A stretch of DNA of 15,437 nucleotides from JACOVP01 sp964390715 (lineage in GTDB: Archaea > Nanobdellota > Nanobdellia > SCGC-AAA011-G17 > UBA489): assembly GCA_964390715.1 (NCBI GenBank), contig CAYMIM010000008.1:1-15437 (forward strand), given 5' to 3'. The translations under genes were made by a program, and so were the position numbers. The notes under the pieces were generated by a model, which worked only from the letters and a program-made list of their open reading frames with translations, did not search any database and was not told the DNA's origin. Below are positions 6,300-12,956 of this stretch, piece after piece. Each line of letters opens with the position of its first letter. Within the stretch, counting starts at the first letter, position 1.

Positions 6300-7496
6300 T
6301 TAATCTATGTCTTGCGGAGGTATAGCGGTCATGTATTTATATCCGCCATGCTGTGTCTTCTTTTTAATATCATCAAAATATTCGTATGCGAACACCACTA
6401 AAGCGTCAACTTTATTGTTTTCTAAATGTTCTTTAGGGAAAATGGGGATATGTGTTCCTGGGCTATGTCTATTTTGTTTTAATGGGCTATCATCAATTAA
6501 GAACGGTATCAATGAAGAATCAATTTTCCCATAATTACAAATGGTGCTAACACGAGCTGGAGCTCCATAACCCGCGACTTTGATATTGGCGTTTTTATAT
6601 GCGATAAGTTTGTTGCGAAAATCATGGACATACTGGTCAACTGTTTGCCTGAATTGTTCCAAAGCCGCGAGATTTAATGTTTGTTCTTCTTCTTTTAGTA
6701 AATAAGTAACGCTCTCTGATGGTTTGTGATTAGTGTTTGCGTTTTTTATTGCGACGCGCAAGGATCCGCCATGGGGTGCTATTTTTTCTACGTCAGTTAC
6801 AGTCATGTCATAAAGAGCAAATAAATCACGTAACGAAGTTAATGAATAATAAAATATCCTGTCTAGATAAAATCTCTCGAATTTTATATCTTTTAAAATA
6901 TCGCCAATATATTCAACTTCAATAATAAAAGAACCGTTATCATCCATAAGTTTTTTTACGCCTTTGATAAATGCGTGAGGATTCTCAAGATGGGTAAAAA
7001 TACTGCTAGCGACTACAGCGGTAGGTTTGCCATAATCTTTTACTATTTGTTCTGCGACTTCTTCATTGAAAAAGGCGGTTATAGTAGTCAATCCCTGATC
7101 ATTTGCGATTTTTGAAACATTAATAGAAGGATCAACTCCTAGAGCTTTAACGCCTAATTCTTTTAAGGGTTTTAACAAGATACCATCATTTGAGCCTATG
7201 TCCACAACAAACTTCTCCTTGGCTAAGGTTTTTGCCATTGCATTAAAATGCCTTACCAAGCCTGGATTAACTGAAGAAAGATAATAATAATCTTCAAACA
7301 TTCTAGCGCGAGAAACAATAGTTCCTAGCTGGACGTTTTTACAGTTTTTACAGAAATGTACTGAAAGTGGGAAAAAATCTTCTGTAGCGAAATCTTTTTC
7401 ATAAGGGTACTTGTTTGCTAGGGGTTGCTTTCCAAGATTTAAAAATTCTACTAGTTCATGTTTACTGCATAAAAGACATTGAGTGCTATTTTGCAT
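6300..7496 (-). CDS. NovU/TylCIII-type sugar C-methyltransferase
   Basis: A SAM-dependent enzyme of 398 residues with the three-part layout of deoxysugar C3-methyltransferases (TylCIII, NovU, TcaB9). A zinc-binding N-terminus has C7/C10 and C49/C52. The SAM domain has VVDIGSNDG at 97-105 and the SIFTHLENPHAF loop at 165-176. The C-terminal domain (about 250-398) contains VAGYGAPARVSTICNYG and a Rossmann-like end. YYYLSSVNP (70-78) matches the conserved tyrosine region. These enzymes methylate C3 of 4-keto-6-deoxy sugar nucleotides. The usual Y-H-E-H catalytic motif reads Y210-L-D-R213 here, so the mechanism or substrate may differ. It lies 16 bases after the SDR stop and has a Shine-Dalgarno sequence. 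Confidence 0.85.
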   Translation of the reverse strand: MQNSTQCLLCSKHELVEFLNLGKQPLANKYPYEKDFATEDFFPLSVHFCKNCKNVQLGTIVSRARMFEDYYYLSSVNPGLVRHFNAMAKTLAKEKFVVDIGSNDGILLKPLKELGVKALGVDPSINVSKIANDQGLTTITAFFNEEVAEQIVKDYGKPTAVVASSIFTHLENPHAFIKGVKKLMDDNGSFIIEVEYIGDILKDIKFERFYLDRIFYYSLTSLRDLFALYDMTVTDVEKIAPHGGSLRVAIKNANTNHKPSESVTYLLKEEEQTLNLAALEQFRQTVDQYVHDFRNKLIAYKNANIKVAGYGAPARVSTICNYGKIDSSLIPFLIDDSPLKQNRHSPGTHIPIFPKEHLENNKVDALVVFAYEYFDDIKKKTQHGGYKYMTAIPPQDID

Positions 7497-7502
7497 AAGA
7501 GT

Positions 7503-7506
7503 CTCC
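7503..7506 (-). promoter_or_regulatory. Shine-Dalgarno of the methyltransferase gene
   Basis: AGGAGACTCTT precedes the ATG on the minus strand, with GGAG six bases before the start. It is one of only a few clear ribosome-binding sites in the window, as expected for an internal operon gene where others are leaderless. Confidence 0.6.
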
Positions 7507-7512
7507 TAAAAG

Positions 7513-8595
7513 TTATTGTGATCTGGTAAATGCTGTGCTTAAATCTTGATCTTTAGCCCAATCAATAAAACGTTGCAATCCAGTACGTAAATCTACTTTC
7601 GTTTTAAATCCTACAAAAGTTTGAATTTTTCTGAGATCAGGACAGCGTCGTTGTGGATCTGCTCGTGAATAAGCATCATTAGGTGCAATAACTTTGCTAA
7701 CTTGAACAGAGTTATGGAAGAGTTCTGCAATCACATGAGCTAAGCTTTCAACAGTAACTTCTGTAGTATCATTGCCTATGTTAAAAGATTCTCCATTGTA
7801 GTTGGAAAATAACACTTGAAAAAAGCCCGTAATAGCATCAGTGATATAACAAAATGAGCGTGTATGATTGCCTTCACCATAAATGGGAATTTTATGTCCC
7901 CTCATAGCTGCTACCGTAAAATTAGGTACAACTCGATAATCGTCTAATCGAATACCGGGTCCATAAATATTAAAGGGTCGTAAAATTTTTACAGGAACTT
8001 GGTGTACTTGATGGTAATATACTCCATAGGTTTCTCCAACACGTTTGGATTCATCATAGCATGCTCGTGGTCCAGTGCAAGAAACATTGCCATGATAAGT
8101 CTCTGGTGTTGGAACAAATTTAGGATCAGGATCTCCGTACACTTCAGAAGAGCTGAATAATAAAAAACTCTTCACATGTTTCTGTCTTGCTAGTTCTAAC
8201 ATATTTAAAGTTCCCAAAGTACCAGCATTCAAAGTTTCAAGAGGATATTTTTTGTAGAAAATAGGAGAAGCAATACTTGCTGCATGTAAAATGTAATCAA
8301 TGTGGTCAGTTGTCTCAAAAGGTTTGGTAACATCATGCTGAAAAAGAGTCATGTGTTTGTTGGTTGCTAAATCTTCTTTCAAACCAGTGATAAAATTGTC
8401 TAAAATAATAACTTTACAAGGTTTTTGCAGAATATGGGTGTTCATGTAATCTAAAGTAGCTATAATATATTTGCCAAGAAATCCTGCTCCTCCTGTGAGA
8501 AGTAAGGTAGTGCTACTTAGTTGAGGTGCAAAGTGTTTAAGGTCTTCTGCAATACTTTTAATGTCTTCTTGGATAATAGGGTGTACGTTTTCCAT
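7513..8595 (-). CDS. Extended SDR, UDP-glucuronate decarboxylase-like nucleotide-sugar epimerase/dehydratase
   Basis: An NAD-dependent nucleotide-sugar enzyme of 360 residues. After a helical N-terminal extension (about 1-28) comes the NAD-binding LTGGAGFLG (33-41). The active site holds SSSEVYGDP (148-156) and the Y180-x3-K184 pair in GPRACYDESKR. Then follow RPFNIYGPG (206-214), RVVPNF and GEGNHTRSFCYITD (240-253). GPRACYDE.KR and SEVYGDP are signatures of the UDP-xylose synthase branch. RmlB-type 4,6-dehydratases instead carry D-E in TDEVYGD, and here the position before E is S. It would therefore decarboxylate UDP-glucuronate or act on a related 4-keto intermediate; the exact substrate is uncertain. 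It heads the minus-strand sugar operon. Confidence 0.85.
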   Translation of the reverse strand: MENVHPIIQEDIKSIAEDLKHFAPQLSSTTLLLTGGAGFLGKYIIATLDYMNTHILQKPCKVIILDNFITGLKEDLATNKHMTLFQHDVTKPFETTDHIDYILHAASIASPIFYKKYPLETLNAGTLGTLNMLELARQKHVKSFLLFSSSEVYGDPDPKFVPTPETYHGNVSCTGPRACYDESKRVGETYGVYYHQVHQVPVKILRPFNIYGPGIRLDDYRVVPNFTVAAMRGHKIPIYGEGNHTRSFCYITDAITGFFQVLFSNYNGESFNIGNDTTEVTVESLAHVIAELFHNSVQVSKVIAPNDAYSRADPQRRCPDLRKIQTFVGFKTKVDLRTGLQRFIDWAKDQDLSTAFTRSQ

Positions 8596-8648
8596 CTTTG
8601 AGTGATATAGGTATCTACCTCCATTATAAAATTTGATAGTCGGTAAAA

Positions 8649-8660
8649 GCTTTATAAATG
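8649..8660 (-). promoter_or_regulatory. Candidate TATA box of the SDR-methyltransferase operon
   Basis: CATTTATAAAGC on the minus strand would start transcription near 8628, leaving a leader of about 33 bases. A second candidate, TTTTATAATGG (8621-8631), lies 33 bases before the ATG at 8595 and would leave only a short leader. Both are plausible. Confidence 0.45.
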
Positions 8661-8693
8661 TTACTTTTTCATGACAAAAAAGAAGAAGAAAGA

Positions 8694-8701
8694 TTTATAT
8701 A
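8694..8701 (+). promoter_or_regulatory. TATA box of the NUDT22-like/HAD unit
   Basis: TTTATATA preceded by purine-rich AGAAAGA (possible BRE) is centred 26 bases before the ATG at 8724, so the mRNA should be leaderless. Confidence 0.65.
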
Positions 8702-8723
8702 CTACTCATAAATAGTAAAAAAT

Positions 8724-9578
8724 ATGAAAGAAGATGATTATCATTTTATTGTACAATCTTGCGTAGATCCTCGTGTTGAAGACATTGCTAGAAATATTAA
8801 TACTCCTTATATCGCACAATTTTCTGCGCAACCCTTAACTCTGTCTAATGAGTTAGAAGAAAAAATTGCACTGGCGTGGAATGAAGAACTACAGGGAGCA
8901 AAAAAAGCAGGAAAACCTGTACCCCACAATAATGATTTTGTACATTGTCAAGGATATGAAGTGCAAAATGGCTTAGGTGACAAGGCAAATATAGGTTTCA
9001 AATTAGGTTTAACAGATTGGATCCATTATAGTATGATCAGAAAAGTAGATCCTAAAACACGAATCTGGACTATAGGCACAGCGGCATTGACTTACTTCAA
9101 TGACAAAGAAAGCAGTGAAAGAGTTTTTGTATTTGCTACTCGTGACCATAATAAAGTAAAAGATGTCGGTGGTAAAATGGAATCTCCTCCAGGAGGCTAT
9201 TTAGATGCATCCTTATTGGGAGCAGATCTCGCTACGAATTGCGGAGTACATACAGGAGTAATTTTCAATGAGAATGTCCTAAAAGAATTTGAAGAAGAAA
9301 TGGGATTAGATTGTGATCAAGTTAGAGTTGTTCAACCCATAGAGCTTATTAAATTTACGCATGTAAATGATTTTTCTTTAGACTTTCTCTTAGGTATTGA
9401 TGCCACAGAAGAAGAGCTTCGTGAAGGTTTCAAAAAGAGCACAAAGTATGGTGGCGAGCATGCTGGACAATTTTTCGTTCCTGAGCATGAATTAGCGACA
9501 TTTGTAAAAGAACATCAAAAAGTATTAACTCCAAGAACGAAAGCTACATTAAGAAATTATTTTTTACTAACATCCTAA
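8724..9578 (+). CDS. NUDT22-like Nudix hydrolase, probable nucleotide-sugar diphosphatase
   Basis: This has 284 residues with an N-terminal domain (about 1-110) and a Nudix domain. NIGFKLGLTDWIHYS (89-103) and SPPGGYLD (154-161) recall the LRLGLTSYRDF and PGGH segments of human NUDT22 from memory. An insert of about 27 residues separates the Gly-Gly loop from the helix KEFEEEMGL (187-195). That helix keeps all three catalytic glutamates (E188, E191, E192). NUDT22 splits UDP-glucose/galactose to UMP and sugar-1-phosphate, so a similar reaction is likely. The C-terminal KYGGEHAGQFFVPEHEL also fits the family. The gene is followed 17 bases later by a YihX-like HAD phosphatase that could take the sugar-1-phosphate product. 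Specificity is unknown. Confidence 0.75.
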   Translation: MKEDDYHFIVQSCVDPRVEDIARNINTPYIAQFSAQPLTLSNELEEKIALAWNEELQGAKKAGKPVPHNNDFVHCQGYEVQNGLGDKANIGFKLGLTDWIHYSMIRKVDPKTRIWTIGTAALTYFNDKESSERVFVFATRDHNKVKDVGGKMESPPGGYLDASLLGADLATNCGVHTGVIFNENVLKEFEEEMGLDCDQVRVVQPIELIKFTHVNDFSLDFLLGIDATEEELREGFKKSTKYGGEHAGQFFVPEHELATFVKEHQKVLTPRTKATLRNYFLLTS

Positions 9579-9595
9579 CTCATGGGGAAAACTAA

Positions 9596-10261
9596 ATGAC
9601 TACAAAGCCAACAGTAATATGGGACGCCGGTGGTGTTATTTACGCGTTCGATCAGAATAGAACAGATAAAAAACTGAGTGCTAACTCTGGAAAGAGCATA
9701 GATGAAGTTACTACAGTTATTTTTGGTGGCTCAGCAGGTGGAAGAGAATATAATGCAGGTCTTGTAGAGCCTTTCAATTTAGGAAAAATAAATTCGCTGC
9801 AGTTTTATGAGAATGTGAGAAAAGCATTGGGCCTCACTATGACTTTTGATGAATTCAGAGATGCATGGACTGATATTTTTACACTAAATAACCAAGTGGT
9901 TGATTTTATCCAAGATGCTCACTGTGCTGGATACAAGCAAGGAATACTTTCAAGCACTAATCCCATGCATTGGGGAAAGATGAACAGTATGTTCGATTTA
10001 GAAACTTTGCTTGGAAAAGATCGTGTTGTTTGCACATATCATCCAGATGCTGGTCAGAAGAAACCCCATCCTCAATTATTTGAGACTGCTCTACGAAGAT
10101 TACAAGCAACTGCAGCAGAAAGCGTTTATGTGGATGACATAAAGAAATACACCGATACTGCAGAAAAATTGGGAATCAAAGGCGTTCATGTAGACCTTAC
10201 CAATCCAGATTTCCAAAAAAAATGTATTGAAGACCTAACAAAGCTCGGTATTGCTGTATAA
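9596..10261 (+). CDS. HAD-superfamily phosphatase, YihX-like
   Basis: Of 221 residues, the nucleophile is D10 in VIWDAGGVIY. The usual second aspartate (+2) is glycine, as in YihX-type sugar-1-phosphate phosphatases (FDLGNVI). Motif II is ILSSTN (117-122), the motif III lysine is in GQKKPHP (153-159), and the acidic motif IV is VYVDD (177-181). The cap (about 18-95) is helical. YihX hydrolyses alpha-glucose-1-phosphate, and a sugar-1-phosphate substrate fits the adjacent Nudix gene. The start at 9596 is preceded by GGGGAAAACTAA, a weak ribosome-binding site. Its stop codon abuts, with no gap, the stop of the second HAD gene on the other strand. Confidence 0.8.
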   Translation: MTTKPTVIWDAGGVIYAFDQNRTDKKLSANSGKSIDEVTTVIFGGSAGGREYNAGLVEPFNLGKINSLQFYENVRKALGLTMTFDEFRDAWTDIFTLNNQVVDFIQDAHCAGYKQGILSSTNPMHWGKMNSMFDLETLLGKDRVVCTYHPDAGQKKPHPQLFETALRRLQATAAESVYVDDIKKYTDTAEKLGIKGVHVDLTNPDFQKKCIEDLTKLGIAV

Positions 10262-10861
10262 TTAGAGCACGCCAAACTTCTGTAATGCTTGCCTTAATTG
10301 TGGAACAGATTTGAAAGGAATAAGTTGTAATCCTATATAACATTGATATTCCATAAATTGAGGATTATCTTCAATATAAATTAATTCTTCTGGTTGAGCT
10401 TTGACTTTATCGAATAATTTGTCATAGAAAGCAGGATCTGGTTTTCGTTCTCCCATATCGCACGAGTTAAACACCACATCAAATTGCTTAAACACGCCAA
10501 CTCTCCACATAAATTCTGCGTGAGGTGGTATTGTATTAGAATGCATGAAAATAGGTACTTTCTTTTGTTTTAATTCGGCAATAAGATCGAGCATATCATC
10601 ACTAACATGAGACTCTTTATGAAAATCGGTAGTCCACAAGTCTAAATAATTAGAAGGTAATTTAAGTCCACTGACTTTTTGAAAGCGTCGCCAAAATTCC
10701 TCATGACTTATTTTTCCCCTTTGAAAGTCTGGAAGAACTTGCACTAAGAGGTCAGAAAGTCTTTGCATGGAAATGTCAAAAACTTTGCACATATTCTCAG
10801 AGACAAATCTATCACCAGAGATAAAGACTCCTCCATTGTCAAACACAACACCTTTAATCAT
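10262..10861 (-). CDS. HAD-superfamily phosphatase, YihX-like (second copy)
   Basis: Of 199 residues, the nucleophile is D8 in VVFDNGGVFI (again glycine at +2). Motif II is MHSNT (106-110), the lysine is K140 in GERKPDP, and motif IV is IYIEDN (161-166). It shares the YihX-like plan with the plus-strand HAD protein but is clearly divergent, so it is not a recent duplicate. Its ATG overlaps the stop of the small Nudix gene by 4 bases (ATGA), so the two are translationally coupled. The predicted role is removal of phosphate from a sugar-1-phosphate or similar monophosphate. Confidence 0.8.
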   Translation of the reverse strand: MIKGVVFDNGGVFISGDRFVSENMCKVFDISMQRLSDLLVQVLPDFQRGKISHEEFWRRFQKVSGLKLPSNYLDLWTTDFHKESHVSDDMLDLIAELKQKKVPIFMHSNTIPPHAEFMWRVGVFKQFDVVFNSCDMGERKPDPAFYDKLFDKVKAQPEELIYIEDNPQFMEYQCYIGLQLIPFKSVPQLRQALQKFGVL

Positions 10862-11307
10862 TGCTTGCCTCTAAGAGCGTCAACTCGAGTATTGTAATCA
10901 TCAACCGTAATATATCTTAAAATATACAAAGGAAGTAAAACATCAGTGATGGAAGCATCTTTGGGGATAGCTTTCACAGCAAACCATTGTGATTTAGTGT
11001 ATATTTTTGTTTGAAGCGTTGGTTGTCCATTTTTAATGCGACATAAAAAAGTGATAAAATGAGTGTGTTGGTCTTTGGTAATATTGTCAACAAATCCTAT
11101 GACTTTTAAGATCTGTATATCTACGCCCAGTTGTTCTCGTACAATGCGCAGCATCGCATCTTCAGTTTTTTCTCCAGCTTTCACTAAGCCTGAAGGCACT
11201 GACCAATGCTCTTGAAGTGGAGATTCTTGCTCTAAGTGAACAAGCAAAGTTTCTTCTGTATCATTTTGAATGATAGCTCCGCAACGTAATTGAATAGTGT
11301 TTGGCAT
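10858..11307 (-). CDS. Small Nudix-domain protein with an altered Nudix box
   Basis: This single Nudix domain of 149 residues begins with RCGAIIQNDTEETLLVHLEQ, then HWSVPSGLVKAGEKTEDAMLR. The Nudix box GX5EX7 is intact (G40 to E46). The next part, normally REUXEEXGU, reads RIVREQLGV (54-62). The first glutamate is I55 and the last is Q59, so only E58 of the three metal-linked glutamates remains. Activity may be lost or changed. The fold and size resemble GDP-mannose- or ADP-sugar-type Nudix enzymes. It is followed by the second HAD gene in a 4-base overlap, mirroring the plus-strand Nudix-HAD pair. Confidence 0.8.
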   Translation of the reverse strand: MPNTIQLRCGAIIQNDTEETLLVHLEQESPLQEHWSVPSGLVKAGEKTEDAMLRIVREQLGVDIQILKVIGFVDNITKDQHTHFITFLCRIKNGQPTLQTKIYTKSQWFAVKAIPKDASITDVLLPLYILRYITVDDYNTRVDALRGKQ

Positions 11308-11323
11308 ATAAATAACCTCGAAA

Positions 11324-11336
11324 GTATACTATATAC
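11324..11336 (-). promoter_or_regulatory. Candidate TATA element of the small Nudix gene
   Basis: GTATATAGTATAC on the minus strand is centred about 23 bases before the ATG at 11307. A second candidate, CTTATATACTGG (11338-11349), lies about 37 bases before it. Both overlap the inverted repeat described separately. Confidence 0.45.
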
Positions 11337-11347
11337 TCCAGTATATA
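11330..11347. repeat. 18-bp inverted repeat in a divergent promoter region
   Basis: TATATACT-CC-AGTATATA has perfect 8-bp arms around a 2-bp centre. It lies in the 95-base gap between the small Nudix gene (minus) and the nucleotidyltransferase gene (plus), overlapping the minus-strand TATA candidates. A repressor site or a back-to-back TATA element are both possible. Confidence 0.6.
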
Positions 11348-11372
11348 AGATTTTCTTTACTAGCGGAGAAAG

Positions 11373-11380
11373 GTTTAAAA
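11373..11380 (+). promoter_or_regulatory. TATA box of the nucleotidyltransferase-Nudix operon
   Basis: GTTTAAAA is centred 26 bases before the ATG at 11403, giving a leaderless start. GTTTAAA recurs exactly 10 bases downstream (11383-11389), too close to the start to be a functional TATA box but possibly a regulator site. Confidence 0.6.
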
Positions 11381-11402
11381 GTGTTTAAAGGTCCTCAAGA
11401 TC

Positions 11403-12119
11403 ATGGTCCTCAAATGTATCATCCCAGCAGGCGGTAAAGGTACTCGGTTACGTCCTTACACTGAAGAAGTCCCAAAACCTTTAGTAGAAGTAGCTGGAAA
11501 ACCTTTGTTACACTACACTTTCCAAACGCTCAAAAAGATGAAGGTAAGAGATATTATATTAGTAAATGGATATAAATCACATATGATTGAAGAGTATGTA
11601 GAGAAGCATGCCAAAGAGTTCAACGCTGTCTGCATAACGCAAAAAGAACATGAAATGCTTGGTTTGCCAAGTGCTATGATCAGTGCTGAAAAAGAAATTG
11701 ATGATGATTTTATTATGGTATTGCCAGATTTTATTTTTGTAGAAGATATGAATTATGTCTTGAAGAAACATAAAGCAACAAATGCAGATAGCACGTTAGT
11801 ATTAGACAAAGGAAAGCCATTAATCAATTGTTGTTCTTGTAAAGTAGAGGGCGATAGAATAACTGCCATTACCATGAACGACGGTTCTCCTAAGTCGATG
11901 CATGAATATCTCGTTTATGGAATGGATATACATAAGCCCGATTTTATAGATTCCTGTAAAAAACTCAAGCTAAGTGCTCGTGGTCAGTATGAAATCGTGC
12001 AAGCATATATAGACAGATTAAACGAAGGGAAAAAATTAGTAGGAGTTCCTGCAAAGAAAAAGGCTTACCATATTACTGCGCCACAAGATAAAAAGGAATT
12101 CGAAGCATTACAAAAGTAA
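11403..12119 (+). CDS. Sugar-1-phosphate nucleotidyltransferase (NDP-sugar pyrophosphorylase)
   Basis: This forms NDP-sugar and pyrophosphate from a sugar-1-phosphate and NTP. The 238-residue GT-A fold protein has a full N-terminal signature IIPAGGKGTRLRPYTEEVPKP (6-26), with the GGxGTRL nucleotide loop and the KP lysine at K25. VLPDFIFV (106-113) supplies the metal aspartate. The length fits the short RmlA/RffH-like class without a C-terminal acyltransferase or beta-helix. Which base and sugar it uses cannot be told; glucose-1-phosphate with dTTP or UTP is the common case. It is followed after 3 bases by a Nudix-fold gene, so synthesis and a possible hydrolase for the same product may be co-expressed. 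Confidence 0.88.
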   Translation: MVLKCIIPAGGKGTRLRPYTEEVPKPLVEVAGKPLLHYTFQTLKKMKVRDIILVNGYKSHMIEEYVEKHAKEFNAVCITQKEHEMLGLPSAMISAEKEIDDDFIMVLPDFIFVEDMNYVLKKHKATNADSTLVLDKGKPLINCCSCKVEGDRITAITMNDGSPKSMHEYLVYGMDIHKPDFIDSCKKLKLSARGQYEIVQAYIDRLNEGKKLVGVPAKKKAYHITAPQDKKEFEALQK

Positions 12120-12122
12120 AAA

Positions 12123-12956
12123 ATGAAAGCTAGTATTCTCGAAAGCATCAAGCCAGGTAAAGAATATCACATAGTGCAACAAGGATATAGCGATATGCGG
12201 TTCTCCATGGGAAGTCATGAATTCTCCAAAGAAAGTCTAAGAAAAGCGAAAGAGCTCTGGGATGCTGCGCCAGGTAAATTTGATGGAACTTTAATGGGGG
12301 TAATAAAAGTTACTGAAAAAAGTGGAAAGGTGTATGTTGAAGTTGCGCCTATGCAATATTCTCTTTTTAGATATATAGCAAAATGTAGAGAAAATAAAAT
12401 AGCTTTGCCAAAAAAAGACGAAATACTACCTATTGGAATTACAAGCATAACTTACTATACAGATAAAGCTGGAAAGAGATACTTTCTCATGGGCATTAAA
12501 GCAAGAGGCAATATTGAAGGTGGAAAACTAGAGTTTGTTCCACAGGGATTTTGTAACCCTCCAGAAAATAAAAACATGAGCACCTACATAGAAGAAACAA
12601 TTACTCGTGAATTGCAAGAAGAATTAACAGCAAAAGGACAAGAAAAATCTAAAATTAGATTTAAGAGAATAGAAAATCTTGCATTGGTAGTAGAAGACCA
12701 AGCTTCAGATTATGCATTACAGGTAGAATGTGAAGTGGAAAATAAAAGTTTAGATAAATATAATGGTATCACTACAGAAGAGCACGAAAAAATTTTAATA
12801 GTAAGTGAAAATGAACTAGAACGAGCATTGGAAGATCCGACTGCATTTGTAAACAGCAAGCTGCCGGGGCTCAAGAAAAAGTCATTAGAGATACAAAATA
12901 GCAGCAAAGCAATAGCCTATACTTACATAATAAAGCACAGAAATCGTTTTACTTAG
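12123..12956 (+). CDS. NUDT22-like Nudix-fold protein with an intact catalytic helix
   Basis: The protein has 277 residues. The N-terminal domain (about 1-105) contains AKELWDAAPGKFDGTLMGVIKV and a strand-rich VEVAPMQYSLFRYI. The Nudix domain follows: ITSITYYTDKAGKRYFLMG, then EFVPQGFCNPPE (137-148). The helix TRELQEEL (161-168) keeps E163, E166 and E167. The spacing between the glycine loop and REUXEE is longer than the classical GX5EX7, as in the other large Nudix-fold protein at 8724. The architecture matches that gene and the degenerate one at 4940, though sequence similarity by eye is low. A nucleotide-sugar diphosphatase is the likely role. It lies 3 bases after the nucleotidyltransferase and overlaps the convergent formyltransferase-like gene by 8 bases. 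Confidence 0.75.
   Translation: MKASILESIKPGKEYHIVQQGYSDMRFSMGSHEFSKESLRKAKELWDAAPGKFDGTLMGVIKVTEKSGKVYVEVAPMQYSLFRYIAKCRENKIALPKKDEILPIGITSITYYTDKAGKRYFLMGIKARGNIEGGKLEFVPQGFCNPPENKNMSTYIEETITRELQEELTAKGQEKSKIRFKRIENLALVVEDQASDYALQVECEVENKSLDKYNGITTEEHEKILIVSENELERALEDPTAFVNSKLPGLKKKSLEIQNSSKAIAYTYIIKHRNRFT

Noticed and set aside
9582..9599. Five-codon frame (MGKTK) whose stop overlaps the first HAD gene's start
   Set aside because: It is too short to be called a leader peptide, and the GGGG in it may simply be part of a weak ribosome-binding site.
9596..10861. The two HAD genes read as a recent inverted duplication
   Set aside because: Lengths (221 and 199 residues) and most residues outside the HAD motifs differ. 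They belong to the same broad family but are old paralogs at best.
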